NCBI GenBank assembly: GCA_017302135.1
Contig: JAFLDZ010000003.1
Location: 1-64,000 of the forward strand
From: Lysobacterales bacterium
Lineage (GTDB): Bacteria > Pseudomonadota > Gammaproteobacteria > Xanthomonadales > Xanthomonadaceae
DNA: 64,000 bases
Reading direction: 5' to 3'
Shown here: positions 1 to 8,836 of the stretch, piece after piece
Layout of the letters: each line of letters opens with the position of its first letter
How positions within the stretch are numbered: position 1 is the first letter of the stretch
Notes under the pieces: generated by a model
The model's input: the letters and a program-made list of their open reading frames with translations, nothing else
Database searches by the model: none
What the model was told of the DNA's origin: nothing
Program-made: the position numbers and the translations under genes

Positions 1-976
<976 letters not shown>

Positions 977-1227
977 AATTTTTCGGACCGAAGTCCTAAT
1001 GCTTTGAGTGCAGTCGTCGTCCGAGCCCCAAATTACTTTCTTGCATTTGCATGCTTTGAATCTATTTGGTTCTTGGTCGAACGTCTGCAAAAATGGACAA
1101 CCATCCACTTGCCAGACGCCCGCACAAGTCACCTGCGCACACTGTCAAAGATCGACGGATTTGGCCTCAGCGCCGCATCCCTTTTCTATCTCTCCCTCAG
1201 CTGCCGAAGCGTCTGAGTGAGCCGCAC
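977..1227 (-). other. rRNA operon leader
   Basis: This is the transcribed leader between the most downstream rRNA promoter and the 16S 5' end. A stretch reading CTTTGACA on the minus strand (about 1142-1153) resembles the boxA element used for rRNA antitermination in gammaproteobacteria, although it is not a perfect match. No coding region is supported here. RNase III processing stems are expected from family knowledge but were not resolved by eye. Confidence 0.6.
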
Positions 1228-1255
1228 ATTATAGGGTGATTTTCGTTTCCGTCAA
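1228..1255 (-). promoter_or_regulatory. rRNA promoter, proximal copy
   Basis: On the minus strand there is TTGACG (1255-1250), 16 bases, then a perfect TATAAT (1233-1228). It is preceded by GGGTG, as in the distal copy. It reads toward the 16S gene. Confidence 0.85.
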
Positions 1256-1316
1256 CACCCTGCTGCGATTTTCTTTCTTTCGGCCGACCTGTTCAAGCGC
1301 CGCCAGAAGGTCTCAC

Positions 1317-1345
1317 ATTATGAGAGGCTTTGACGTTCTCGTCAA
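1317..1345 (-). promoter_or_regulatory. rRNA promoter, middle copy
   Basis: On the minus strand there is TTGACG (1345-1340), a 17-base spacer, then CATAAT (1322-1317). It has the same GGTG-TTGACG lead as the other two copies and lies about 90 bp upstream of the proximal promoter. Confidence 0.75.
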
Positions 1346-1410
1346 CACCTCTTTACTGCTTCGAACCGCCCCTGTTTCGATTCATCCAGACATCGCTGTG
1401 AGGGCCGCGC

Positions 1411-1438
1411 ATTATAGGGGAGCATCCGATTCCGTCAA
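1411..1438 (-). promoter_or_regulatory. rRNA promoter, distal copy
   Basis: On the minus strand there is TTGACG (1438-1433), a 16-base spacer, then TATAAT (1416-1411). It is the third tandem copy of the same promoter type, about 94 bp upstream of the middle copy. Confidence 0.8.
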
Positions 1439-1601
1439 CACCCCAACGCATTTGTTTCTTTTCTTGCTGCCGTTCGTTGCCAACACCGCTGCAAGGGCGC
1501 GCATTGTGCACGGCAACAATCCATTTGGGAAGGGGGTGCGGCAAACTTGACGAGAAGTCTCGTCTCGGCAATGTTGCAATTCGTTTCCTGGAGCCTAATT
1601 T

Positions 1602-2051
1602 ATGCGTGTCTTATCATTGACCACCTTGTTTTTAAGCCTTTTGGTGAGCGGCTGCGGCAACGCCCAAGATCATTGGGTAGAGCTTGAAGGCCATCGTTTC
1701 CAAGTCGAAATTGCTGATGACGACATGGAACGTGCTCGCGGACTCATGTTCCGCGAGTCGATGGGCGAGAATCGCGGAATGCTTTTCATCCACGATGATC
1801 AACAGCCACTCGCATACTGGATGAAGAACACCAAGATCCCATTGGATATTCTCTACTTCGACAGTGAGCGGCACTTGGTGTCGCAACAGCGTGATGTGCC
1901 ACCCTGCTCGCTAGGTAATCGTTGCCCGCCATATCCCAGCCGCGAACCGGCGATTTACGTGCTTGAACTGAACGCCGGGCAAGCCGCCAAGCTTGAGCTG
2001 AAGGACGGCGCTGCGCTGACCTTGGGCCCCGACATTCCGCCCGCCGACTGA
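1602..2051 (+). CDS. DUF192 family lipoprotein
   Basis: This 149-residue protein has an N-terminal lipoprotein signal with a lipobox (LLVSGC, Cys 18), so it is probably anchored in the outer membrane or periplasm. The rest matches the DUF192 family: a RARGLMFR segment, a GMLFIHDD strand and the typical YWMKNTKIPLDILY motif. The biochemical role of DUF192 proteins is unknown. The start ATG at 1602 follows a GGAG ribosome-binding site. It is transcribed away from the rRNA promoters. A 16-bp palindrome (1549-1564) sits upstream and may be an operator. Confidence 0.85.
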   Translation: MRVLSLTTLFLSLLVSGCGNAQDHWVELEGHRFQVEIADDDMERARGLMFRESMGENRGMLFIHDDQQPLAYWMKNTKIPLDILYFDSERHLVSQQRDVPPCSLGNRCPPYPSREPAIYVLELNAGQAAKLELKDGAALTLGPDIPPAD

Positions 2052-2105
2052 ATCGCCGGGCGGCAGGACTTGTGCCGAAGGTTGGCTACCCGCAGTCTTG
2101 CGAGC

Positions 2106-2948
2106 ATGAATTCAGCTTTCGCCCTCCCCGATTGGGCGGCTCTGGCCGACCTTGCGGACGATCAAGTGCCCCTGCTCGGCAGCGCATTATTGATTGCGCA
2201 CGACGAATACCCGGACCTCGACGCCGAGGGATGCAACGCGCTGGTCGAGGCCCATGTGATCCCGCTCCGATCGGAACTGGACCGGATCGACAGTAACCCG
2301 TTGAAAATGCAGGCGATCAACCACCGCCTATTCGATGAACTGGGCTACGCGGGCAATCACGCCGAATACTACGATCCGCGCAACAGCTATATGAATGAGG
2401 TGCTGACCCGACGGTTGGGCAACCCGATTTCGCTTGCGTTGGTGCAGATGGAGGTGGCTCGCCGGCTGGGCGTTCCACTGGATGGCGTCTCGTTCCCAGG
2501 ACATTTCCTGGTCCGGCTACCGGTCGATGACGGTGTGCTTGTCATGGACCCGTTCAACCGGGGGCGTCCGCTGAGTGCGGATGAGCTGCGACAGCGCGCC
2601 CGACCGCATTTCGGCGAAGACGTCCCCGACGAGGCCCTGATGCAGGTTCTGAGCCCGGCACCGCCACGTGCGATTCTGGTGCGGATGCTGCGAAACCTGC
2701 ATTCGCTTTACACCGACAATGGAGACTGGGCGCGGGGCGTGCGGTGCACCGACCGCATCCTGCGGCTGGTGCCGGACAACGCCGAAGCCTTGCGCGACCG
2801 CGGTTTGGGGTACTCGGAATTGGGTCATCGGGCGGGAGCCCGTCAGGATCTGGGGCGCTATCTGCAGCTCAATCCCGAGGCCGATGACGCGGAAGCGGTC
2901 AGAGAACGAATCGTCGAGCAGGGTCGCGAACGCCAGCGTCTGCATTGA
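2106..2948 (+). CDS. SirB1-family transglutaminase-like protein with TPR-like C-terminus
   Basis: This 280-residue protein carries the SirB1 N-terminal domain, recognisable by NSYMNEVLTRRLGNPISLAL, the VSFPGHFLVR segment and DPFNRGRPL. This is a transglutaminase/protease-like fold of uncertain activity. The C-terminal part (about 200-275) looks like a tetratricopeptide helical repeat (RILRLVPDNAEALRDRGLGY). The ATG at 2106 is preferred over an in-frame TTG at 2070. The gene stands alone on the plus strand, 54 bases after the DUF192 gene. Family knowledge gives no firm function. Confidence 0.85.
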   Translation: MNSAFALPDWAALADLADDQVPLLGSALLIAHDEYPDLDAEGCNALVEAHVIPLRSELDRIDSNPLKMQAINHRLFDELGYAGNHAEYYDPRNSYMNEVLTRRLGNPISLALVQMEVARRLGVPLDGVSFPGHFLVRLPVDDGVLVMDPFNRGRPLSADELRQRARPHFGEDVPDEALMQVLSPAPPRAILVRMLRNLHSLYTDNGDWARGVRCTDRILRLVPDNAEALRDRGLGYSELGHRAGARQDLGRYLQLNPEADDAEAVRERIVEQGRERQRLH

Positions 2949-2995
2949 CAGAGCCTGCGCCGACGGCAAGCTCTGCCACTAGACAAACCAGTAAC

Positions 2996-3187
2996 TCAAA
3001 CCATGGTCATCTCGAAATCACTCTTGGTCACGCCACAATCCGGGCAGCACCAAGTATCAGGAATGTCTTCCCAACGGGTGCCCGGATCGATGCCCTCGTC
3101 CGGCAATCCTTTGGCCTCGTCGTAGATGAAACCGCAGACGACACACATCCACGTGCGATAAGTCACAGGGGCAGCGGTCTCACTCAT
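2996..3187 (-). CDS. Rubredoxin
   Basis: This 63-residue electron carrier has the two CxxC iron-binding knuckles expected of rubredoxins: CVVC in the first half and CPDC near the C-terminus, with the conserved WEDIPDTW segment between them. It binds one iron through four cysteines and passes single electrons in the cytoplasm; the partner is not shown by the sequence. The ATG at 3187 starts MSETAAPV; a longer frame upstream is non-coding. It is divergent from thiE with about 70 bp between them, an arrangement common in Xanthomonadaceae. Confidence 0.95.
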   Translation of the reverse strand: MSETAAPVTYRTWMCVVCGFIYDEAKGLPDEGIDPGTRWEDIPDTWCCPDCGVTKSDFEMTMV

Positions 3188-3257
3188 CGGATAATGTCCA
3201 GTGTCAGGGGCTACGACAATTGTCCCATTCTGCGACCACTGCTGGAAGCATCGACCA

Positions 3258-3938
3258 ATGAATTTTGCGGCCCGAAATACCGATGCGGTCACCGATCGGA
3301 ACACCGATGGCGATATACGTCGGCACTGGCAGTGGTCGCGCGGCGTCTACCTGATCACACCCGATGACGCCAATAGCGATCGCTTGCTCGCTAGCGTGGA
3401 AGCGGTACTCGAGCATGCGGCACTGCTGCAATATCGCAACAAATCCGCGTCGCCTGCGCTGCGTCGTACGCAGGCCGAGGCTTTGCTCGAAAGATGCGCG
3501 AAGTACAGCGTCCCACTGATCATCAACGACGACCTGGCGCTGGCAAGTATCATCGGCGCCGATGGCGTGCATCTGGGCGAAGACGACAGCGACGCGGATG
3601 AGGCCCGCGACGTTCTCGGCCCGGGTGCGATCATCGGCGTGTCCTGCTACGACGACCTCGAACGCGCATGTGCCGCAGCATCTTCCGGGGTCAGCTATAT
3701 CGCCTTCGGCGCGTTTTTTCCGTCCGCCACCAAACCGAATGCCCGTCGCGCCAGCGTGGACCTGCTGCGCGACAGCGCCGGCTTCGGCCTGCCGCGAGTG
3801 GCGATCGGCGGCATCACCCCCGACAATGCGCGATCGGTCGTCGCGGCCGGCGCCGATCTGATCGCAGTGATCAGCGGCGTCTTCGATGCGCCCGACCCGA
3901 TCGCTGCGATGCAGGCCTACCGCGCATGCTTCGATTGA
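3258..3938 (+). CDS. thiE: Thiamine-phosphate synthase
   Basis: This 226-residue enzyme joins HMP pyrophosphate and THZ phosphate to give thiamine phosphate. It has the TIM-barrel signature of Thi[10 protein letters not shown] near the start, LLQYRNK, the DDLALA and DGVHLGEDD loops, [11 protein letters not shown], and the phosphate-binding IGGITPDNA and VISGVF segments near the C-terminus. The ATG at 3258 puts the barrel about 30 residues in, which fits the family; an earlier in-frame ATG at 3201 would overlap the rubredoxin promoter region. hemL follows 40 bp downstream, so the two may be cotranscribed. Confidence 0.93.
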   Translation: MNFAARNTDAVTDRNTDGDIRRHWQWSRGVYLITPDDANSDRLLASVEAVLEHAALLQYRNKSASPALRRTQAEALLERCAKYSVPLIINDDLALASIIGADGVHLGEDDSDADEARDVLGPGAIIGVSCYDDLERACAAASSGVSYIAFGAFFPSATKPNARRASVDLLRDSAGFGLPRVAIGGITPDNARSVVAAGADLIAVISGVFDAPDPIAAMQAYRACFD

Positions 3939-3978
3939 GCCTCAAAAGATCGACTCCCCACTTGCACAAGAGATCCCG

Positions 3979-5268
3979 ATGAAGACCGACCGTTCGCACG
4001 ACCTGTTCGCCCGCGCCCAGACACTGATGCCCGGCGGCGTCAACTCGCCGGTCCGCGCCTTCAAATCGGTGGGCGGCGAACCGTTCTTCGTCGAACGCGC
4101 CGACGGCGCCTATCTATACGACGCCGACGGCAACCGTTACATCGACTATGTCGGATCATGGGGACCGATGATCGCCGGCCACAACCATCCGGTGGTGCTG
4201 GAGGCGGTGATCGCTACCGCGCGCAATGGGCTGAGCTTCGGAACGCCGAACCCGCTGGAAGTGACGATGGCCGAGACCATCACCCAGCTGATGCCGAGCT
4301 GCGAGATGGTGCGCATGGTCAATTCCGGCACCGAAGCCACGCTTTCGGCGATCCGCCTCGCCCGCGGCGCGACCGGACGCACACGGATCGTGAAATTCGA
4401 GGGTTGTTACCATGGCCACGGCGATTCCTTCCTCGTCAAAGCCGGCTCCGGCATGTTGACGCTGGGCGTACCGAACTCACCGGGTGTGCCAAAAGCGCTG
4501 GCAGACCTGACTTCGACGCTGACCTTCAACGATTTCGACGCGGCGACGCAGTTGTTCGACGCGATCGGCGCCGAAGTTGCGGCGGTCATCGTCGAACCGA
4601 TCATCGGCAACGCCAACTGCATCCCGCCGCGCGCGGGCTACCTCCAGCATCTACGCGATCTGTGCACGAAACACGGCACCATTCTCATCTTCGATGAAGT
4701 GATGACCGGCTTCCGGGTCGCGCTGGGCGGCGCGCAAGCGGTTTACGGCATCACGCCCGACCTCAGCACCTTCGGCAAGATCATCGGCGGCGGCATGCCA
4801 GTGGGTGCATACGGCGGGCGCGCGGACCTGATGCGGCAGATCGCGCCGAGCGGCCCGATCTATCAGGCCGGCACGCTCAGCGGCAATCCGGTGGCGATGG
4901 CGGCGGGCCTGGCGATGCTGGGTCTGATCCAGGCGCCGGGCTTTTACGACACGCTGGATACGCGCACCGCCGCACTGTGCGCCGGGCTGGAAGCCGTCGC
5001 CGCCGAAGCGGGTGTGCCGTTCACCACCAATCGCGTCGGCAGCATGTTCGGTCTGTTCTTCACCGCTGAGAAGGTCGACAGCTACGCACAGGCCACGGCC
5101 TGCGACACCGCCGCGTTCAACCGATTCTTCCATTCGATGCTGGAACGCGGCGTCTATCTGGCGCCGTCGGCCTTCGAGGCCGGCTTCCTGTCGATGGCTC
5201 ACGACGACGCCGTGATCGCCGCGACGATCGAAGCGGCACGCGCGTCCTTTTCGGAGTCGAAAGCATGA
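3979..5268 (+). CDS. hemL: Glutamate-1-semialdehyde 2,1-aminomutase
   Basis: This 429-residue PLP enzyme converts glutamate-1-semialdehyde to 5-aminolevulinate in the C5 route to haem. It opens with the family signature [13 protein letters not shown], has the cofactor-binding SGTEAT and CYHGHGD segments, and carries the PLP lysine at residue 267 in [18 protein letters not shown]. Length and motifs are normal for HemL. The ATG at 3979 is chosen because an upstream extension would overlap thiE. Its stop overlaps the start of the next gene (ATGA), so the two are translationally coupled. Confidence 0.97.
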   Translation: MKTDRSHDLFARAQTLMPGGVNSPVRAFKSVGGEPFFVERADGAYLYDADGNRYIDYVGSWGPMIAGHNHPVVLEAVIATARNGLSFGTPNPLEVTMAETITQLMPSCEMVRMVNSGTEATLSAIRLARGATGRTRIVKFEGCYHGHGDSFLVKAGSGMLTLGVPNSPGVPKALADLTSTLTFNDFDAATQLFDAIGAEVAAVIVEPIIGNANCIPPRAGYLQHLRDLCTKHGTILIFDEVMTGFRVALGGAQAVYGITPDLSTFGKIIGGGMPVGAYGGRADLMRQIAPSGPIYQAGTLSGNPVAMAAGLAMLGLIQAPGFYDTLDTRTAALCAGLEAVAAEAGVPFTTNRVGSMFGLFFTAEKVDSYAQATACDTAAFNRFFHSMLERGVYLAPSAFEAGFLSMAHDDAVIAATIEAARASFSESKA

Positions 5269-6398
5269 GTCCGCAGGGATTCCGCCCTGAAACGATTTCG
5301 GTCCACATCGGCAACGAACCCGACCCGGCCACGGGCGCGGTCGCGCCGCCGATCCATCTCGCCACGACGTTCCGCCACAGCGCCGACGGCGAGCGCATCG
5401 CCGGCTACGAATACCAGCGCGAGGGCAACCCGACCAACGACCGCCTGCGCGAGACACTGGCCGCACTGGAAGGCGGCGAAGACGCCATCACCTTCGCATC
5501 CGGCATGGCTGCGATGACCACATTGCTGGAATGCCTGCCGAACGGCGCGCGGGTGTTGATCCCCGACGACTGCTACACCGGGCTGCGGATGCTCTGCGCC
5601 GAGTACCTGCCGGAACGCGGCATCGAAACCGTCGCTGTCGACATGGGCGATCTCGATGCGGTACGCGTGGCCTGCACGCCTTCGACTGCGATGGTATGGA
5701 TCGAAACACCGTCCAACCCGAAACTGAAGGTCAGCGACATCGCCGCGCTGGCGGAGATCGGGCACGCGGCCAGCGCGATCGTCGTCGCGGACAACACCTT
5801 CGCCACCCCTCTGCTGCAGCACCCGCTGGCGCTGGGCGCCGACATCGTCATGCACTCGACCACCAAGTATTTCGGCGGCCACAGCGACGTGCTCGGCGGC
5901 GCGCTGGTGTTCGCGAAGAAAGCCGAGCTGTCGGCGAAAGTCGCGCACCGACTGCACATCACCGGTGCGACGCTGGCGCCGTTCAGCGCATGGCTGACTC
6001 TGCGCGGCTGCCGTTCGCTGGGCGCGCGCATGGCGATGCACTGCGCGAATGCGCGCAAGATTGCCGAATTCCTGGCCTCACAACCGCAGATCGAGCGCGT
6101 GAACTACCCCGGCCTGGCCTCGCACCCCGGCCATGCCGTCGCTGCGAAACAGATGCGCGATTTCGGCGGGATGATGAGCATCGAACTGCGCGGTGGCCGC
6201 GAGGCGGCGCTGTCGATGGCTTCGAAACTGAACATCTTCACCAATGCCACGTCGCTGGGCGGCTGCGAATCACTGATCGAACACCGCGCCTCGGTCGAAG
6301 GCCCCAACCCGCGCTCGCCGCAGAACCTGCTGCGGATTTCGGTGGGGCTGGAGCATGTCGATGATCTGATCGCGGATTTGCGTCAGGCGTTGGCGTAA
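5265..6398 (+). CDS. Cys/Met-metabolism PLP-dependent enzyme (cystathionine gamma-synthase/lyase type)
   Basis: This 377-residue enzyme belongs to the trans-sulfuration family. It shows [22 protein letters not shown], the SGMAA segment, ETPSNP, ADNTF, and the PLP lysine at residue 201 in [16 protein letters not shown]. Members act as cystathionine gamma-synthase, gamma-lyase or beta-lyase, and the sequence alone does not separate these activities. It overlaps hemL by four bases. Coupling of a sulfur amino-acid enzyme to haem synthesis has no obvious metabolic reason. Confidence 0.9.
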   Translation: MSPQGFRPETISVHIGNEPDPATGAVAPPIHLATTFRHSADGERIAGYEYQREGNPTNDRLRETLAALEGGEDAITFASGMAAMTTLLECLPNGARVLIPDDCYTGLRMLCAEYLPERGIETVAVDMGDLDAVRVACTPSTAMVWIETPSNPKLKVSDIAALAEIGHAASAIVVADNTFATPLLQHPLALGADIVMHSTTKYFGGHSDVLGGALVFAKKAELSAKVAHRLHITGATLAPFSAWLTLRGCRSLGARMAMHCANARKIAEFLASQPQIERVNYPGLASHPGHAVAAKQMRDFGGMMSIELRGGREAALSMASKLNIFTNATSLGGCESLIEHRASVEGPNPRSPQNLLRISVGLEHVDDLIADLRQALA

Positions 6399-6450
6399 CG
6401 CCCCTCACCCGCCCTCATCCACGATCTGTGGAGAGGGCATGTACAACCTT

Positions 6451-6870
6451 TCACCACACCCCGGTGTTCGCCATCGATGCCCACGGCTCCTGCGGCGGCA
6501 GGTGGCCTTCCTGCAGCAGTTCGATCGAAATCAGATCGGGCGAACGCACGAACGCCATGTGGCCGTCGCGGGGCGGGCGGCTGATCAGATAGCCCATCGC
6601 CTGCAGGCGCGCGCAGGTGTCGTAGATGTTGTCGACGCGAAACGCGAGATGGCCGAAGTTGCGTGCCGTGCCGTAGTCCTCTTCCGAGCCCCAGTTGTAG
6701 GTGAGCTCGATTTCGGCATTCGGCGTTTCCCCGGCTGCGAGAAAGATCAGCGTGAATTTGCCGGCCGCATTTTCCATCCGCCGCATTTCCTTCAGCCCCA
6801 GACCTTCGCAATAGAAACGCAGCGAGGCATCGAGATCGCGGACGCGGACCATCGTGTGCAGGTATTTCAT
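6451..6870 (-). CDS. gloA: Glyoxalase I-like VOC protein (lactoylglutathione lyase type)
   Basis: This 139-residue protein resembles glyoxalase I, which isomerises the methylglyoxal-glutathione hemithioacetal to lactoylglutathione. It has the two VOC modules: [25 protein letters not shown], then the [15 protein letters not shown] half, and ends IELLQEG. Metal-ligand candidates are His 5, the Glu in [10 protein letters not shown], the His in FGHLAF and the Glu in IELL. The ATG at 6870 lies 20 bp after the SDR gene stop, so the two are probably cotranscribed. Substrate specificity is an inference from family similarity. Confidence 0.85.
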   Translation of the reverse strand: MKYLHTMVRVRDLDASLRFYCEGLGLKEMRRMENAAGKFTLIFLAAGETPNAEIELTYNWGSEEDYGTARNFGHLAFRVDNIYDTCARLQAMGYLISRPPRDGHMAFVRSPDLISIELLQEGHLPPQEPWASMANTGVW

Positions 6871-6890
6871 GATGTGGCTCCGGGTGGATA

Positions 6891-7709
6891 TCAATCGAGG
6901 AAGAGGTCGGGCAGCAGAGGCTGCGAAGCATCGACCGCGTAGCCGGACAGATCGGTGATGCCGGCCTCGGCCAGCACTTCGTCGTCGATCAGGAAACGGC
7001 CGTGGAAGCCGGCGGCTTCGCGCACCAGCACCGCATGCGCGGCATCGGCCATGATCCCGGGCTTGCGGCATTGCGACAGTTCGACGCCGGGAATCATGTT
7101 GATGGCATCGGTGGCGATGACCGTGCGCGGCCACAGCGCGTTGACCGCCACGCCGCGCGGGCCGAACTCGGCGGCAAGCCCCAGGGTGACGAAACTCATG
7201 CCCATCTTCGCCAGGGTGTAACCGGTGTGTGGGGCCCACCATTTCGGGTCGAGATTCGGCGGCGGCGCCAAAGTGAGGATATGCGGGTTCGGCGCCTGCA
7301 GCAGGTGCGGCAGACAGGCCTGCGCGCACAGGAAACTGCCGCGAGCGTTGACCTGCTGCATCAGGTCGAAGCGCTTCATCGGCGTCTCCAGCGCACCGCG
7401 CAGCCAGATCGCGCTGGCGTTGTTGATCAGGATGTCGATGCCGCCGAAGGTGTCGACCGTGGCCGCAACCGCAGCGCGGACTTCGTCTTCCTCGCGGATA
7501 TCGCAACGCAGCGCGAGGGCGGTGCCTCCCGCAGCTTCCACCGCTTCGGCGGCGCTGTGGATGGTGCCCGGGAGTTTCGGATTGGGCACCGACGATTTCG
7601 CGGCGATGGCGACGTTGGCACCGTCGCGCGCGGCGCGCAGCGCGATGGCCAAGCCGATGCCGCGCGAGGCGCCGGTGATGAAGAGGGTCTTGCCGGAGAG
7701 CGTGGTCAT
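6891..7709 (-). CDS. Short-chain dehydrogenase, HSDL2-like
   Basis: This 272-residue NAD(P)-dependent oxidoreductase begins with the Rossmann motif [12 protein letters not shown] and has the NNAS motif. The active-site pair is Tyr 164 and Lys 168 (YTLAK). The layout, with a PPPNL-type loop followed by W and [12 protein letters not shown], matches the HSDL2-like group of SDRs. The catalytic serine expected about 14-16 residues before the tyrosine is not present; the segment reads [10 protein letters not shown] with Ala 148. The physiological substrate is unknown. The ATG at 7709 starts [10 protein letters not shown]. Confidence 0.85.
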   Translation of the reverse strand: MTTLSGKTLFITGASRGIGLAIALRAARDGANVAIAAKSSVPNPKLPGTIHSAAEAVEAAGGTALALRCDIREEDEVRAAVAATVDTFGGIDILINNASAIWLRGALETPMKRFDLMQQVNARGSFLCAQACLPHLLQAPNPHILTLAPPPNLDPKWWAPHTGYTLAKMGMSFVTLGLAAEFGPRGVAVNALWPRTVIATDAINMIPGVELSQCRKPGIMADAAHAVLVREAAGFHGRFLIDDEVLAEAGITDLSGYAVDASQPLLPDLFLD

Positions 7710-7762
7710 GGCGTGGGTCCGGGAAATAAACGTTTTGAATGGAAGGATGCGAAGCCTGGCGC

Positions 7763-8128
7763 TCAGGGCGCGCGGCCGGCGGCGGCGGCCGGGGGCCTCA
7801 GGGTGCAGGCAGCCGCCACGCAACCGACGACCGGAGGCTGAATATCTCCGGGACTGGCACAGTCGCTGCGCCGCATTTCTTCACGATTGTCTTCCTCATA
7901 GCGGGTCGACAGCGCGGCGGCCCGGTCGCGGTGGACAGGCTGCCAACCGCGACATGGCAGGAAGACGGTGGTGCAGTCGGCATCGACCCGGCAGGCGCGC
8001 TCCTGCGGCGCGGCGCGCAGGACAAAGACGGGCGCCGTCCGGGCATCCTCGGCACAGGCGCCCAGCGCGCCCAAGGCGCACAACAGCAGCACGGCGCTGC
8101 GCTCAGGGCTTGGGGCCTTGGCCTTCAT
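7763..8128 (-). CDS. Small cysteine-containing lipoprotein, unknown function
   Basis: This 121-residue protein was not recognised. The N-terminus is a signal with a plausible lipobox (ALGAC, Cys 25). After it comes a CRVDADC motif, a spacing (CxxDxDC) seen in many secreted cysteine-containing proteins, and four more cysteines follow, which may form disulfides. The tail is rich in Ala and Pro. Its start lies 26 bases inside the 3' end of the upstream kinase gene, so coupling is likely. It could be a poorly conserved lineage-specific gene. Confidence 0.55.
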   Translation of the reverse strand: MKAKAPSPERSAVLLLCALGALGACAEDARTAPVFVLRAAPQERACRVDADCTTVFLPCRGWQPVHRDRAAALSTRYEEDNREEMRRSDCASPGDIQPPVVGCVAAACTLRPPAAAAGRAP

Positions 8129-8762
8129 TGTCTTCCCACTTCAGTATTTTCCGCGTGATGAAACGATAGACCGGCTTGCCGGTGCGGAACCACAAGTCGC
8201 GCACCCAGGAGCGGCGCTTCAGCAGCCGGCGTTCGATCGGCGTGATCGCATCGGGACAGTACATGCGTTTGTGTTTGAGCAGATGTCGCAGATCCTCGCG
8301 CGCGAGCAGACGCATCCAGCGCGAGCGCGGTGCGCCGCAGACGGCGAGCTGGAAATCGATGATGGCGGGCGTGCCGTCGGCCAGCACCAGCCAGTTGGCT
8401 TCCTTGGCGAGATCGTTGTGCGCGAACCCGCACCGGTGCAGCGCCTGCAGGCGGCGACGCGCGAGCCGGAAATAGGCGAGGTCGCCGCGCGGCGGGCGCT
8501 GATACATCGCCGCACCATCGAGATAGCTTCTGTCGAGTCGTCGACCGTCCCAGCTCAACAACTGCGGCACCGCTTCGGCGCCGAGCACACGCTGCAGACC
8601 GCGCGCTTCGCGTCGCGCCAGCCACCACGCCGGCAATCTCAGCCACAGCGGCACGTGGGCCAGATCGCGACGTACGAACAAGCCCCGGGCATCGCGCATC
8701 AGGGCGATGCGGCCGAAGCTGTCGGCTTTCAGCGCCTGGAGTTCGATGGCTTCGGAGGACAT
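8103..8762 (-). CDS. RIO/LPS-kinase-like protein kinase
   Basis: This 219-residue protein has a compact kinase core. The catalytic loop is seen as HNDLAKEAN (HxDxxxxN), and the metal-binding motif as IIDFQ in place of the usual DFG. This resembles bacterial RIO-type or lipopolysaccharide sugar kinases (KdkA/Waa type), which phosphorylate a sugar or protein at the inner face of the membrane. The target is unknown. The ATG at 8762 (MSSEAIEL) is chosen; another in-frame ATG is at 8783. The C-terminus is basic (RRLLKRRSWVRDLWFR). Confidence 0.7.
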   Translation of the reverse strand: MSSEAIELQALKADSFGRIALMRDARGLFVRRDLAHVPLWLRLPAWWLARREARGLQRVLGAEAVPQLLSWDGRRLDRSYLDGAAMYQRPPRGDLAYFRLARRRLQALHRCGFAHNDLAKEANWLVLADGTPAIIDFQLAVCGAPRSRWMRLLAREDLRHLLKHKRMYCPDAITPIERRLLKRRSWVRDLWFRTGKPVYRFITRKILKWEDNEGQGPKP

Positions 8763-8836
8763 GCGGGAATTGTACGGACCCATGGACGTGGACGCGCGGC
8801 TGGGGCACCGACCGGGGCACCTGCCATAATTCACCG

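Noticed and set aside
1503..1530. Possible fourth rRNA promoter (CACAAT)
   Set aside because: No acceptable -35 at the right distance; the match is much weaker than the three accepted copies.
2517..2969. Minus-strand frame of 150 codons opposite the SirB1 gene
   Set aside because: Shadow frame of a conserved plus-strand gene; composition and motifs do not fit a protein family.
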